From Flavobacteriaceae bacterium TMED68 (GTDB lineage Bacteria > Bacteroidota > Bacteroidia > Flavobacteriales > Flavobacteriaceae), in contig NHDV01000006.1 in NCBI GenBank assembly GCA_002167525.1, positions 1 through 56,399 of the forward strand: 56,399 nt of DNA, written 5' to 3'. Under the pieces are notes generated by a model that ran no database searches, was not told the origin of the DNA, and saw nothing but the letters and a program-made list of their open reading frames with translations. The first letter of the stretch is position 1. Each line of letters opens with the position of its first letter. Below are positions 1-9,486 of this stretch, piece by piece. Made by a program: the position numbers and the translations under genes.

Positions 1-163
1 TGACTTGAGGTTGGTCTCACTAACGAGCGATAATTGTAGATGAATAAGTTAAAATGGAATAGGCTTGATAGGTTTCCCCATATCTGAAAAACAAGGGGTA
101 GACAGGTTGATTTTATTTGTAACTACTAGAATGTAAATAATTTAAAGTAATAATAAAAAATTT

Positions 164-1696
164 ATGAATAATTCTAAATTTAAATTTGAATCAGTCAAAG
201 AATTGAACATTAAATATTTTTATTTTGCAATGAAAGCGTATTTCTACTTCACAACAACTATTGCATTGTTTTTTTTAATACAAATGACTAATTCCTACAT
301 GTCACTGCCTAAAGCAAGTCAAGTAATCATTTTTTCAAATCAAAAGGATATTTTACATATCTTTCCTGAGCTACATAATTTAAGGCTTGTTTATTCTTTT
401 AATACCGTTTCAGGAAAACTATTTACTAATCCTTTAATTGAAAAACTTATATTACTTGGAGTATGTTCAATATTTATTGGAATTATTTATAAAAAAATAA
501 AATTAGAAAACATTTTTTACTTAGCTGTAGTAAATTTTATTTTTTTTACAGCTTTATATGTACTTACTCAAAATCCTTTTGTATTTATTTTTTTAATATT
601 CGTTTTTATTGACAGATGCAATCAATCTTTAATTAATTTCTTTTTGTTTTTATTAACTATTTATATTACTTTTCTTTTATTTACATATCAGAATTTTGAA
701 ACAACATTTGCTTTTTCAGAGTTAGTTATCAATTATTCCGGGGGATTCGTAAGAAGGGGTTTTCTAGGAGCTTTCCTTGGTTTATTTAAAAATTATAATT
801 TTTATTACTATTTTTCCATTGTTGTTTTTTACTATTTCTTATTTTTATTTTTAAAAAAGTATTTATACAGAGAAAAAAACTCTGTACTCTCTCTATTTTT
901 TATTTTTAACCCTTTGACAATTGGTTATATTATAAAAAACTATATTCCTTTATTTGGCAGGAAGGACTTTTTAATACTAATTTTTGCATTAATAATTTCT
1001 GAAAAGATTATAAATAACAAATTACCAAATAAATTTGAACAACCACTTTACGTTTTGTTTTTAATATTTTTAGTTTTAACTTATGAATTAATAACATTTT
1101 TTATTCCGTTTTATTTAATTAAAATTTATAACTCATACAGCAAAGAAGATATTATAAAGCAAAAAATGTTGATAGCAGGTCTTATCTCAAACCTTTTTCT
1201 TGGCTTAGCTTTAACTTTAAGATTTAACTCTGTTCCTGATTTTAATAAAATGTGTAATGATTTACTTTTAAGGTATGGAGAAAGTGTAGCAACCTGCAAA
1301 GGGGCGCCACTATATCTCAGTCTTCAAAGATCTGATTATCAAAATGAGGTATTTGCGCATATAAGTTTTCAACAGTTAACTTACTGGGGTGCTTTGTTAT
1401 TTTATGTCTTAGTAATTAATTTGCTTTTCTACAAAAAGAAAAATGTATATGAAAATATGACATTGTTCATATTCCTACTCCCAATCTTTTTATATGCGCA
1501 AGACTGGGGAAGATGGTTTTATATAATATTTATACATAATATTTTATTTTCAAATCCAAAGTTTAAATTTAGTGAAAACTCTTTAAAGCTTGTTACTTTT
1601 GTTTCAATAATTTTTTTACTTTATCTTGAGCATTTTCATTGTATGTGCAGTGATGTTATGTTAAATATTAATTTTGGCGTAACAAATAACTATTGA
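164..1696 (+). CDS. Polytopic membrane protein of unknown function
   Basis: The 510-residue protein is dominated by about a dozen hydrophobic helices, so it is an inner-membrane protein. Soluble loops carry a glycine/arginine motif SGGFVRRGFLG (residues 192-202) and a GRKDF segment (265-269). I recognise the first motif from uncharacterised membrane proteins in marine polysaccharide islands, but I know no function for them. A GT-C-like glycosyltransferase or a polymerase role is possible, since the next gene 42 bp downstream encodes a polyprenyl-phosphate-type GT2 that could supply its donor. The ATG start lacks a clear Shine-Dalgarno. Membrane topology is confident; function is not. Confidence 0.75.
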   Translation: MNNSKFKFESVKELNIKYFYFAMKAYFYFTTTIALFFLIQMTNSYMSLPKASQVIIFSNQKDILHIFPELHNLRLVYSFNTVSGKLFTNPLIEKLILLGVCSIFIGIIYKKIKLENIFYLAVVNFIFFTALYVLTQNPFVFIFLIFVFIDRCNQSLINFFLFLLTIYITFLLFTYQNFETTFAFSELVINYSGGFVRRGFLGAFLGLFKNYNFYYYFSIVVFYYFLFLFLKKYLYREKNSVLSLFFIFNPLTIGYIIKNYIPLFGRKDFLILIFALIISEKIINNKLPNKFEQPLYVLFLIFLVLTYELITFFIPFYLIKIYNSYSKEDIIKQKMLIAGLISNLFLGLALTLRFNSVPDFNKMCNDLLLRYGESVATCKGAPLYLSLQRSDYQNEVFAHISFQQLTYWGALLFYVLVINLLFYKKKNVYENMTLFIFLLPIFLYAQDWGRWFYIIFIHNILFSNPKFKFSENSLKLVTFVSIIFLLYLEHFHCMCSDVMLNINFGVTNNY

Positions 1697-1738
1697 TTGG
1701 TTTGTATTTCTGTTTTTTTTTGATAAAAATTAAATTAA

Positions 1739-2443
1739 GTGAAAAATTTAAAAAAAATAATTGTTGTAATTCCGACATATAACGAATCAGAAAATATTGA
1801 AAATATTGTCAAAGAAATATTAGACCTCGGCCTATCTGTTTTAATAGTTGATGACAACTCTCCTGACAATACAAAAGAACTCATAGAAAAAATTATGCAA
1901 AACACATCTAATCTCTACCTGCTAAATAGAAATAAAAAACTTGGGCTGGGTTCTGCTTATAGAGATGGATATAAGCATGCAGTGGGCTTAGGTTTTACCT
2001 ACTTTGTACAGATGGATGCGGATTACTCTCATAGAATTTCAGATTTAAAAAAACTACTCTTAGAAATTGAAAATTATGATGTAATCATTGGTAGTAGGTA
2101 TATTGATGGTGGCTCAACAACGGGGTGGAGTCAGTTACGAAAATACTTGTCAAAATATGCAAATTTATTATCTAAATTTTTAATAAAAACCAAAATCAAG
2201 GACACTACGAGTGGTTTTAGAATTTACTCATTAAAAGCTTTAAATGAAATAAATTACCTAGAAACAAACTCAAATGGTTATGGATTTCAAATTGAAATGA
2301 CTTATTTAATTACAAAGTTAAAGTTAAATTATTTTGAAGTGCCAATAACTTTTGAGGAGAGAAGAGAAGGTGAATCAAAAATGGATTTCTCAATTATTCT
2401 AGAAGCGATTTCTTTAATATTTAAGTTGAGATTTAAAAAGTAA
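1739..2443 (+). CDS. GT2 glycosyltransferase, polyprenyl-phosphate mannose/glucose synthase-like
   Basis: This 234-residue cytoplasmic GT-A enzyme resembles dolichol-phosphate mannose synthase (DPM1). It has the N-terminal PTYNESENI motif, VDDNSPDNT, the metal-binding DAD of QMDADYSH (about residue 92), GSRYIDGG and the TSGFR segment. Enzymes of this type move a hexose from GDP- or UDP-sugar onto polyprenyl phosphate, giving a donor for periplasmic GT-C enzymes. It lacks the C-terminal membrane helices of ArnC/GtrB relatives. The start is GTG, chosen because the conserved first beta strand begins directly after it. It follows the polytopic protein at 164-1696 and probably works with it (inference). 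Confidence 0.88.
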   Translation: MKNLKKIIVVIPTYNESENIENIVKEILDLGLSVLIVDDNSPDNTKELIEKIMQNTSNLYLLNRNKKLGLGSAYRDGYKHAVGLGFTYFVQMDADYSHRISDLKKLLLEIENYDVIIGSRYIDGGSTTGWSQLRKYLSKYANLLSKFLIKTKIKDTTSGFRIYSLKALNEINYLETNSNGYGFQIEMTYLITKLKLNYFEVPITFEERREGESKMDFSIILEAISLIFKLRFKK

Positions 2444-2471
2444 AACATTTAACTTTTAAATGCCTAATTAT

Positions 2472-3509
2472 CTACTCAAGTAATGAAATAATTTTATAAT
2501 ATATTCTTAAAATGATTTTGTTTATTCTATATATGTACTTCATTCTTTTAAATTTGAATTCAAACCAAAAAGAAAAAACCACACTCAATTTTCTTCCATG
2601 GGCTTTTTGATAATAAAATTGTTTTGATTGAATGTTTTCTTTTCCATAGATTAAGTTTTTGATATCTTCTGTTAAATTATTCAGGTAGTTTATGTACCAT
2701 TCTTCAATATCATCCTGTAATTGATCATATTTATTTTTATTTTCCGAATAGTAGTTAATTAACTTGCTTGCATTTTTCCAAGAAACGACCGTAGGAAAAG
2801 GATGATCACCATAAATAAACTTAAAATAATCTGTAAAATAAAATTTCTTTATTATAGGAATCGAATCACTCTCTAACGTTTCCATAATCCTAAATGTATC
2901 TGGATTAATTACACCAAAAGGACATATAACAAACATCGATTTTTGATATATTTCTTTTTGTTTTTCGACGGATATCGAATTTTTATCCATAAAAGATTCA
3001 GATTTTTGATAAAGATTTGGGGTTAAAGCTTTTAAGTAATTTATAATTCTATATCTATCATTATGTAATTGTCCAAAAAAAACCCACTTATAAAATTTTT
3101 TTTCCTTAGTTCTTTTTTCATTTTTAAATCCAGATTGAAATCCAACTGGGATTGCATAATTTTTGTATTTTATATTTGGATTAAAGTAAGCCCTCAGAAC
3201 TACTTTACAGTTTTTATAGAATTCATAAGATTGTCCTAATGTTTCATCACCTAGATGTATTAATGAAAACTCATCTAGATTTTTAGAACACTCATCTATA
3301 TTTTTAAATGTTTCAGAGTTTCTAATTACGTCTGAAACTTGAAAAATTACATGAAAGTCTTTATTTATTTTTAAAAAATCTTTTTTTTTTAAATCTTCTA
3401 GGTATTTGTAAGAAACATGATTTATTTTATTTAAAATTACCTTTTCCACGTATTCGTTTTCAAAAGAGCTTAAGTTTTTTGACTTTATTATTAATATTTT
3501 TTCTTTCAT
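2472..3509 (-). CDS. Exostosin-family (GT47-like) glycosyltransferase
   Basis: This 345-residue soluble protein has the C-terminal exostosin hallmark: FVICPFGVINPDTFRIMETL followed by SDSIPII (about residues 191-218), a cytoplasmic nucleotide-sugar binding region in the family. The middle carries FFGQLHNDRYRI. Exostosin-like enzymes transfer uronic acids or neutral hexoses; the acceptor here cannot be read. It converges on the GT2 at 1739-2443 with a 28 bp gap and is transcribed as a single gene away from the intergenic stretch at 3510-3822. The ATG start precedes a beta strand, KILIIKSKN. Family call is fairly firm, substrate unknown. Confidence 0.75.
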   Translation of the reverse strand: MKEKILIIKSKNLSSFENEYVEKVILNKINHVSYKYLEDLKKKDFLKINKDFHVIFQVSDVIRNSETFKNIDECSKNLDEFSLIHLGDETLGQSYEFYKNCKVVLRAYFNPNIKYKNYAIPVGFQSGFKNEKRTKEKKFYKWVFFGQLHNDRYRIINYLKALTPNLYQKSESFMDKNSISVEKQKEIYQKSMFVICPFGVINPDTFRIMETLESDSIPIIKKFYFTDYFKFIYGDHPFPTVVSWKNASKLINYYSENKNKYDQLQDDIEEWYINYLNNLTEDIKNLIYGKENIQSKQFYYQKAHGRKLSVVFSFWFEFKFKRMKYIYRINKIILRIYYKIISLLE

Positions 3510-3822
3510 GAATAATAAGATTATATATTTAATTAATCTTAATTTTCAGTTTAGATATTTAAAGAAAACCTTTATCAGGTTACTTTTGAAGTGTGTTTAA
3601 TTTGACATTAACTGAGATATATTGAATTTTTACAACGAACATAGAATCAAAGTGAATAAGTTTGTGACCAAAGAAACTTAAATAACTATCTTTTATTTTC
3701 AATACGAGTGATCTACGGTTGGATTTTGTTTCTGGCCATTAAGGTCTTTCCCTAGTAATAATAAAACTCCCATTACCTCAGACTAAAGTTCGATATCTTA
3801 CTACTTGTAATAAACTGCAACT
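3510..3822. other. 313 bp intergenic region between divergent genes
   Basis: It separates the exostosin-like gene (minus) from the GMD-like gene (plus), so promoters for both should lie here. The longest open stretches in it are only about 20 codons. A TTGACA hexamer sits at 3602-3607, but at 17 bp spacing I see only AATTTT, a poor -10, so I do not call a promoter. The half nearer the GMD-like gene (about 3690-3800) looks less AT-biased than the other gaps and might be a remnant or a long leader. I find no tRNA-like or terminator-like fold by eye. Confidence 0.5.
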
Positions 3823-4785
3823 ATGAAAAAACACCTAATAACCGGAATAACTGGACAGGATGGAATATTTTTAACTAAAGAGATATTAAGTAACAATGAA
3901 AATACAAAAATCATTGGTATTTCTCGTAACAAAAATACTGAATCTTTTTATCAGAATTTATCTCAATTAAATTTGAACAACTTTGACAATATTGACATAT
4001 TTAATATAGATCTAAATAATGCAAGCAGTGTTCAAGATTTCTTAATTTCTATAAAGCCTGATTTCATTTATAACCTTGCAGGACCTAGCTCTCCATATGA
4101 ATCAATCAAAAATCCTGAAAAATACAACCAGATTGAAAATATTTTTAATAATTTAGTTAACGGGTTAATTAAAAATAATAATTTATGTAATTTTTTCCAA
4201 GCTTCAAGTTCTGAAATGTTTTTAGCAAATAATAATGAAAAACTTAATGAAATGTCTCCTTTTGGACCAAAAACACCCTATGCTCAATCAAAATTAAAAA
4301 ATCATAAAAAAATATTGGAACTACGCGAAGAATATCAATGGAATATTTATTCAGGAATTATGTTTAATCATGAATCTGAATATAGAAAAGATAATTATTT
4401 AATCATGAAGATTATTAATAAAGCTAATGAAATTTCAAAAAAACAAAATGAGAAATTAACAGTAGGTAGCCTTTCCTATACAAGAGATTGGAGTTTTTCA
4501 GGTGACATTAGCAAAGCGATATATAAAATTACAAACCTAGGTAAAGATGGCTCTTATGTGATAGGATCTGGAAAAGGCCATACAATTGAAAAAGTTATAG
4601 CTCTTGTTTTTAAGATTTTCAACCTGGAGATGGAGAATCATATAATTTTAGACGAATCATTACTTAGAAAAGGTGATGCAGAATATATTGTTTCAGACCC
4701 ATCAAAAATAAGGTCTGAGCTAAATTGGCAGACGGAAGTAGATTTTGAAGAACTTATATTTAGGTGTATTGAATTAAGAACCTAA
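3823..4785 (+). CDS. NAD(P)-dependent sugar dehydratase, divergent GDP-mannose 4,6-dehydratase paralogue
   Basis: An extended short-chain dehydrogenase (320 aa) that begins like Gmd: LITGITGQDGIFL with GxxGxxG at residues 8-14. The SSSEM catalytic segment lies near 128-132, the YAQSK pair is Y153/K157, and GIMFNHES and TRDWSF follow. It lacks the Gmd loop LRRSSTFNTSRID, which binds NADPH and helps tetramerisation; this protein has ISRNKNTESF instead. The RPNEVD substrate segment of Gmd is replaced by RKGDAE. It therefore probably acts on a related nucleotide sugar or has altered specificity. It stands alone, about 10 kb from the canonical gmd, flanked by minus-strand genes. Confidence 0.8.
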   Translation: MKKHLITGITGQDGIFLTKEILSNNENTKIIGISRNKNTESFYQNLSQLNLNNFDNIDIFNIDLNNASSVQDFLISIKPDFIYNLAGPSSPYESIKNPEKYNQIENIFNNLVNGLIKNNNLCNFFQASSSEMFLANNNEKLNEMSPFGPKTPYAQSKLKNHKKILELREEYQWNIYSGIMFNHESEYRKDNYLIMKIINKANEISKKQNEKLTVGSLSYTRDWSFSGDISKAIYKITNLGKDGSYVIGSGKGHTIEKVIALVFKIFNLEMENHIILDESLLRKGDAEYIVSDPSKIRSELNWQTEVDFEELIFRCIELRT

Positions 4786-4833
4786 TGAAAAATATTCCAT
4801 TTTTAAAAACTAAATATTTAATTTTTTTATAAA

Positions 4834-5559
4834 TTAGATTTTTTTTAATATAACTGCATAATGATGATATATAATTTCGTACCCTCCATATTTATCGATA
4901 TAATCCAAAACCAACCTACCTTTACCGGGAATAAATTTATGAATATTTTTAAATTTTTCTCCAAACAACCTAACGTCTATTGGAGTATCGTCTATTGCAA
5001 TTAAAGTTCCTTTTTTAATAATGTTGTTAAGTAATAAAAACTCATTAAGCCCATGTTCCTGAGAAGGTTTTGGATCAAATAAATCTAAATCAAAACTGTC
5101 TAAATATATTAAATCTATTTTTTCAATTTCTTCACTCGTTAAATTTTCAATAAATTTTAAAGAATCATTTGTATGGAATTGTGTATTTTTATTTATTAGA
5201 TGTTTATATTTATTTTTAATATCCGGATTAGTATCAACAGTATTTAAAGACCCTCCAAATAAATTTATATAATAAATAAATAAAATTGTGCTACTTGATC
5301 CATGAGCCACACTTCCCGTTTCTAGTATATTTAAACTTTTTTCAGAAAAATATTTAAGCAATAATTTAAACATTTCGAAGTTAATATGGTTCTTATCAGA
5401 ATAAGTTTTGAAGTGAAATTCAATAAGCTCATCTAAACTATTAATATTTTTTGAGCTATTTTTCATATAAGATTTTGAATACTTATATTTTTTTGAATTT
5501 ACTTTTATTAATCTTTTAATCCAATTTAAATAAGTAAAAAGATTTAAGTATTTATTCAT
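4834..5559 (-). CDS. Class I SAM-dependent methyltransferase-like protein
   Basis: This 241-residue soluble protein has a SAM-binding core: ILETGSVAHGSSSTIL (motif I, about residues 77-92), NTVDTNPD (motif II acidic end), then IDLIYLDSFD and GTLIAIDDTPI, the pattern of the Methyltransf_24 group found with polysaccharide genes. It probably methylates a sugar hydroxyl, but the target cannot be told. It is the last gene of the minus-strand run 9430-4834, with 3 bp separating it from the upstream GT4 gene, so the two are translated from one message. The first 50 residues are basic and poorly conserved in appearance. Confidence 0.7.
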   Translation of the reverse strand: MNKYLNLFTYLNWIKRLIKVNSKKYKYSKSYMKNSSKNINSLDELIEFHFKTYSDKNHINFEMFKLLLKYFSEKSLNILETGSVAHGSSSTILFIYYINLFGGSLNTVDTNPDIKNKYKHLINKNTQFHTNDSLKFIENLTSEEIEKIDLIYLDSFDLDLFDPKPSQEHGLNEFLLLNNIIKKGTLIAIDDTPIDVRLFGEKFKNIHKFIPGKGRLVLDYIDKYGGYEIIYHHYAVILKKI

Positions 5560-5562
5560 TAC

Positions 5563-6630
5563 TTAATTTAAATTAATTTTTCTGATTCTTTTTTTGAATT
5601 CACGTAAGAACATATAAGACTTCTTCGTAATTTTTGAATGTGATTTATTAAAAGATCTGTTTTGAATAATTTTTTCTTTATTTAATATATTATTTTCAAA
5701 TAAGTTTAAATAATGTTCTGACATATTATCTGAATTGAATGGATATGAATCTATTTTCTCTAAATATTTCTGATAATTATTTATAATTTCCTCTAATTTA
5801 ATTTCTAAATTATTCTTTTCAAACATAACTCCAAAATTATTACAGTATTCGGGCACTCCTCCACTATTTATATAAAGTAATGGCAAGCCACATTGTGCTC
5901 CTTCAATATGATGGTTTCCAGAAGGCTCATTAATTGAGCCTGTAATATAAAGATGATTTTTTTTTATTTCATTTGCCAACTCTGTACCAGACAATGGTTC
6001 TACTACATAAGAATTTTTGAATGAAAAATTTTTTGGTAGATTACCGATGTAAGAAAACTCTAATTTATCCTTCCATTTTTGTTGGCCAATTAATTCATCA
6101 ATTAAAGCATATGAATCAAAGCCTTTGTTCCAATTAGCACCCCAATGATGAGTAACAATTTTAATTTTTCCTTCACCATTCCAAGGTTTAAAATTTTTAT
6201 TGTTAAAAATTTCTTTATTCGCCCCAGCCATAACAACATTATTATTTATTTCGCTTATACCTTGTTCCTCGTAAAGGTTTTTCAACCAAGTACTAACAAA
6301 TATGGTCTGATCCGCAAATTTATTTACACTAATTAAATATTTATTTACGTAGTTAGTATTTTTCCTTTCATCGCATTCATTAATTCTGTGCACAACTACT
6401 GCTTGAGGGTTAACATAATCAATATATTTTTTAACGTCAAAATGCGTATATGCAGATGATTCAGATGATTTTCTTGGCTCTGTAATTAATACTATATCAA
6501 TATCATCATCGTAAAGATTACTAACAACCTGATGGCCTTTTGTTGTTAAATAATTTTTTAGATTAATTGCAAAAAGATTTCCGCCGCCCCAAGGACCTTC
6601 TTGAATTTTTGTTCCAATACTAACTTTCAT
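5563..6630 (-). CDS. GT4-like glycosyltransferase
   Basis: GT-B fold retaining glycosyltransferase of 355 aa. The N-terminus has the glycine-rich EGPWGGGN loop after the first strand; the C-terminal donor domain has VTHHWGANWNKGFD and the EPSGNHHIEGAQCGLP segment (a variant of the GT4 E-x7-E motif), followed by INSGGVPEY. It presumably adds one sugar to the lipid-linked glycan in the cytoplasm. The gene overlaps the upstream GT4 gene by 11 bp (6620-6630) and is followed after 3 bp by the methyltransferase, so it sits in a compact minus-strand operon. Donor and linkage are unknown. Confidence 0.82.
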   Translation of the reverse strand: MKVSIGTKIQEGPWGGGNLFAINLKNYLTTKGHQVVSNLYDDDIDIVLITEPRKSSESSAYTHFDVKKYIDYVNPQAVVVHRINECDERKNTNYVNKYLISVNKFADQTIFVSTWLKNLYEEQGISEINNNVVMAGANKEIFNNKNFKPWNGEGKIKIVTHHWGANWNKGFDSYALIDELIGQQKWKDKLEFSYIGNLPKNFSFKNSYVVEPLSGTELANEIKKNHLYITGSINEPSGNHHIEGAQCGLPLLYINSGGVPEYCNNFGVMFEKNNLEIKLEEIINNYQKYLEKIDSYPFNSDNMSEHYLNLFENNILNKEKIIQNRSFNKSHSKITKKSYMFLREFKKRIRKINLN

Positions 6631-7564
6631 AAATTGCTTTAATCATTTGATTATATTTTTCAAAAACTTTATTTGAATCGTACTTTAATGAGTTTTTAAA
6701 TGCATAGTCAGTATTTGGAATAGCTTTTTCAAAGTTTGTCATGTCAAAAAGTGATTCTTTCGAGAGTATTTCTGATGCTATACCAACATCAGTTGAGATT
6801 ATTGGAGTTTTTGTTATACCACACTCTAATATCGATTGAGGACCTCCTTCAAACCTCGAGGCAACAATATAAAGATCCAAACAATTGTACAACTCGTTTA
6901 TTGTTACATAGTCAGCCATTTCAAAATATGTGTAGCTTATATTATTTTTTACTAATTCTTTAATTAGATAATTCCTCCTTTTTCCTGATAGTAATATATG
7001 TATATTTTGTTTTTCATTTTTCAAATATTTAACTATCTCTAAAAATCTATCAGGACCTTTTGAAAGTTTAGGTTCATTAGGTTTTTTTCCTTCAGAATCA
7101 CGTTGAAAAGAGCCTACTATAAAAGAGTCTTCTTTTAAATTATATTTTTTTCTTAAACTATTTTTGTTATTAATTTCAAACCAAATATCTGTATTTATCC
7201 AGAAAGGTAGAGTTGTAATTTTTTTCTTAGTTAATTTTGAAACCTGTTTATATGTATTTTTTGAAACTACATGATACTCATCAACATACTCATCTCTTTC
7301 AATAAATTCATTAGATTCTTTTTCATCAAATTTGTTTTCATCTATATGGTGTATTGTGCACAAGACTTTTCTCTTCTTTAATTGTTTTTTACTGACATTT
7401 TTCCAATTCCATGGAGCTATTAACCATACAACATTAGATTTATAAATTATTTTTGTACTATTTGATTTATTTTGTTGATACCACTCACTTCTAAATCGAT
7501 CAACTACCCAATTTTCACTAATTTTATTTAGGTATATGATTGGTAAATTTTTTTCAGTTTTCAT
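6620..7564 (-). CDS. GT4 family glycosyltransferase
   Basis: A 314-residue GT-B protein. The second half carries VGSFQRDSEGKKPNEPKLSK, DLYIVASRFEGGPQSILECG and TPIISTDVGIASEIL, which are the donor-binding segments of GT4 enzymes (EGGPQSILE is the E-x7-E region). The N-terminal acceptor domain is short compared with typical GT4 enzymes (about 360-380 aa). It overlaps the next gene by 11 bp and starts 32 bp after the GT2 gene upstream, so it belongs to the same transcription unit. Exact sugar not predictable. Confidence 0.85.
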   Translation of the reverse strand: MKTEKNLPIIYLNKISENWVVDRFRSEWYQQNKSNSTKIIYKSNVVWLIAPWNWKNVSKKQLKKRKVLCTIHHIDENKFDEKESNEFIERDEYVDEYHVVSKNTYKQVSKLTKKKITTLPFWINTDIWFEINNKNSLRKKYNLKEDSFIVGSFQRDSEGKKPNEPKLSKGPDRFLEIVKYLKNEKQNIHILLSGKRRNYLIKELVKNNISYTYFEMADYVTINELYNCLDLYIVASRFEGGPQSILECGITKTPIISTDVGIASEILSKESLFDMTNFEKAIPNTDYAFKNSLKYDSNKVFEKYNQMIKAIYES

Positions 7565-7596
7565 TACTTTCTAATATTAGTGAAGTAATGAAAAAT

Positions 7597-8286
7597 TTAG
7601 ATTGGTGAAATATTTTTCCTGACACATTTTGCATAATAATTTTGCTCCTCAGTTTTTAATGCAGAGATATTATTTTTCATATTTAGTGAATAAAGATTTT
7701 CATTCAAAATCATGATTCTTTTATTTTTTTTAATTAAATCTGACATGAGCTTATAGTCTTGAGAATAAATAAACCTTTCGTCGTAACAATTATTATCTAT
7801 TAATACATTTTTCTTTATAAATAATGTTCCATGAATAAAAGGATTTTTATATCTAATTACTATTTTTTTAGGAAATAAAAAAGAAAATCTAGGGGTAATT
7901 TTTTGTGAATGCATAATCTTTGCCCTAGAGGTGCAAGCATCTAAATTATTTTCTTCTAAAAATTTCAACTGTTTCTCTATTCTCTCTTTTTTACTTACAT
8001 CATCAGAATCTTGTCGTGCTATTATTTCTCCCTCAGAAAGAGAAATTAACTTATTTAATGATTTTGTTAAACCTAGGTTACTTTTGTTCTTATAGAGTCT
8101 TATTCTTTGATCTTTATTTTTTAAATTTTCACAAATTTTATATGTATTATCAGTAGATGCATCGTCCATGATTAATAGCTCTAAATCTTGATAAGTTTGA
8201 TCAAGTATGCTTGTTATTGAATCATCTACGCTATCTTCGGAATTATAAACACTCATTATTACAGAAATTTTTTTATTATTTTTCAT
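7597..8286 (-). CDS. GT2 family glycosyltransferase
   Basis: Small GT-A inverting glycosyltransferase of about 229 aa. It shows VIMSVYNSEDSVDDSI, LLIMDDASTDNT, IARQDSDDVSKKERI (the DxD region) and FIYSQDYKLM. I place the start at the ATG whose first base is 8286, because the conserved core (NNKKISVIMSVYNS) begins just after it. A TTG at 8304 would only add six residues and lengthen the overlap with the upstream GT4 gene from 11 to 29 bp. It is the second gene of a five-gene minus-strand operon of GTs. It is shorter than most GT2 enzymes but complete through the acceptor region. Confidence 0.85.
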   Translation of the reverse strand: MKNNKKISVIMSVYNSEDSVDDSITSILDQTYQDLELLIMDDASTDNTYKICENLKNKDQRIRLYKNKSNLGLTKSLNKLISLSEGEIIARQDSDDVSKKERIEKQLKFLEENNLDACTSRAKIMHSQKITPRFSFLFPKKIVIRYKNPFIHGTLFIKKNVLIDNNCYDERFIYSQDYKLMSDLIKKNKRIMILNENLYSLNMKNNISALKTEEQNYYAKCVRKNISPI

Positions 8287-9430
8287 TATTAAGAGCGTTT
8301 TCAAACTGCATTAATAGGTTTTCCTTACCTAGGTAGTTCATAATATATTCTTTAATCTCTATTTCTGTTTTTTCTATTTTTTCCTTGTCATGCAATAAGG
8401 ATAATTTTTCTGTAAGATCTTCATAATTAAACTGTTCATAAGAAAAAAGATAATTTTCAGGAAAAAATTCTGAAATACCACCTGTTCTTGGATAAAAAGA
8501 CACTACACCCATTGAAGAAGCTTCGCAAAGAAGTGTTGGTTGTCCTTCATATAACTTTGTTCCTGTAATAACAGCTCGTGCTTTTGAAATAATTTTAAGC
8601 ACCTCTGAATTATTCTTTTGTCCTAAGAATTCTATGTTCGTATCTATAAATATTTTTCGTAAATTATTTAATTGTGGCCCATTGCCAATAATTTTTAAGC
8701 TTATATTATTTAACTTTGCTTTTTTGAATGATTCAATTAGTTCTTTTACTCCTTTTTCTTCAGAAATTCTCCCAGCGTAGACTACGTAATTTTCCTTTTC
8801 AGTTATGTTCAAATTTTTATCTGTATAAATATAATTTGGGAAAACATCAATTAATTTTTTATTTTGAAGAATATTTTTTAGATAATTTTTATGGAAATGG
8901 GTAAGAACTAAGATATTTAATTTATTCATTTTAAGTATGTCAAAGTACTTTATTCCATATCTTGTTATAAAAATCGACTTTAATATTGAATTCATGAAAT
9001 ATTTATTGAATATGCCCATATCTTTTCTTTTTATTCCACAAGCATTACAAAAATCTTTGCCGCGAAAATGGTTTTTTGAAAACAATGATCGGGTACAGTC
9101 ATAACGAAAATTATGTAGTTTAAGAACAGTTTGTATATTTTTCTTTTCTAGTGCTTTAAAAATACCTAATGAACCTTTGAACCAAGTATTATGAACATAG
9201 GCAATATCAGGAGCGAAGTCTTTTAGTACTTCATTTAATTTATTAACACTATGTTGATTATGATTTGTAATAAATGAAATTCCTTGTTGAAAAAAATTAT
9301 TTATTTCATTATTAAAAAATAGTTCTTCTACTTCATAAAACTCTTTTAGAAAACCAATTTCATTTTGAATTGCGATATCTTCTCCTCCGAGTTCTCTATA
9401 TTTAGTATGTATAACTAATATTTTTTTCAT
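8276..9430 (-). CDS. GT4 family glycosyltransferase
   Basis: A complete GT-B enzyme of 384 aa. The N-terminal domain has HTKYRELGGEDIAI (glycine-rich acceptor loop) and AYVHNTWFKGSLGIF; a Cys-rich patch RYDCTRSLF...KDFCNACGIKRKD (about residues 130-157) is typical of a GT4 subgroup. The donor domain has VYAGRISEEKGVKELI, GNGPQL and EGQPTLLCEASSMG. It is the first gene of the minus-strand operon that runs to 4834, and its start faces the plus-strand GT4 gene across 56 bp, so both promoters must lie in that gap. Sugar donor unknown. Confidence 0.87.
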   Translation of the reverse strand: MKKILVIHTKYRELGGEDIAIQNEIGFLKEFYEVEELFFNNEINNFFQQGISFITNHNQHSVNKLNEVLKDFAPDIAYVHNTWFKGSLGIFKALEKKNIQTVLKLHNFRYDCTRSLFSKNHFRGKDFCNACGIKRKDMGIFNKYFMNSILKSIFITRYGIKYFDILKMNKLNILVLTHFHKNYLKNILQNKKLIDVFPNYIYTDKNLNITEKENYVVYAGRISEEKGVKELIESFKKAKLNNISLKIIGNGPQLNNLRKIFIDTNIEFLGQKNNSEVLKIISKARAVITGTKLYEGQPTLLCEASSMGVVSFYPRTGGISEFFPENYLFSYEQFNYEDLTEKLSLLHDKEKIEKTEIEIKEYIMNYLGKENLLMQFENALNNEK

Positions 9431-9486
9431 TTATTTAACTAATCTTTTTCAAAAGAAATGATATTCTCCTAGTTAATATTAATCTA

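Noticed and set aside
95..113. Resemblance of AAGGGGTAGACAGG to the ops/JUMPstart element before polysaccharide operons
   Set aside because: It lacks the GGCGGTAG core (a C is missing) and the rest of JUMPstart is not recognisable; no RfaH gene is in view.
1..163. A possible end of an upstream gene or an RNA gene in the first 163 bases
   Set aside because: All frames close quickly (longest open stretch from the edge is about a dozen codons) and no tRNA-like cloverleaf can be drawn by eye; I see nothing I can name.
2446..2462. Possible bidirectional terminator CATTTAA-CTT-TTAAATG between convergent genes
   Set aside because: The 7 bp stem has a single G-C pair and no T-run, too weak to call in DNA this AT-rich.
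3690..3822. A remnant gene in the intergenic region (short frame with DLRLDFVSGH)
   Set aside because: Only about 19 codons are open and nothing around extends it.
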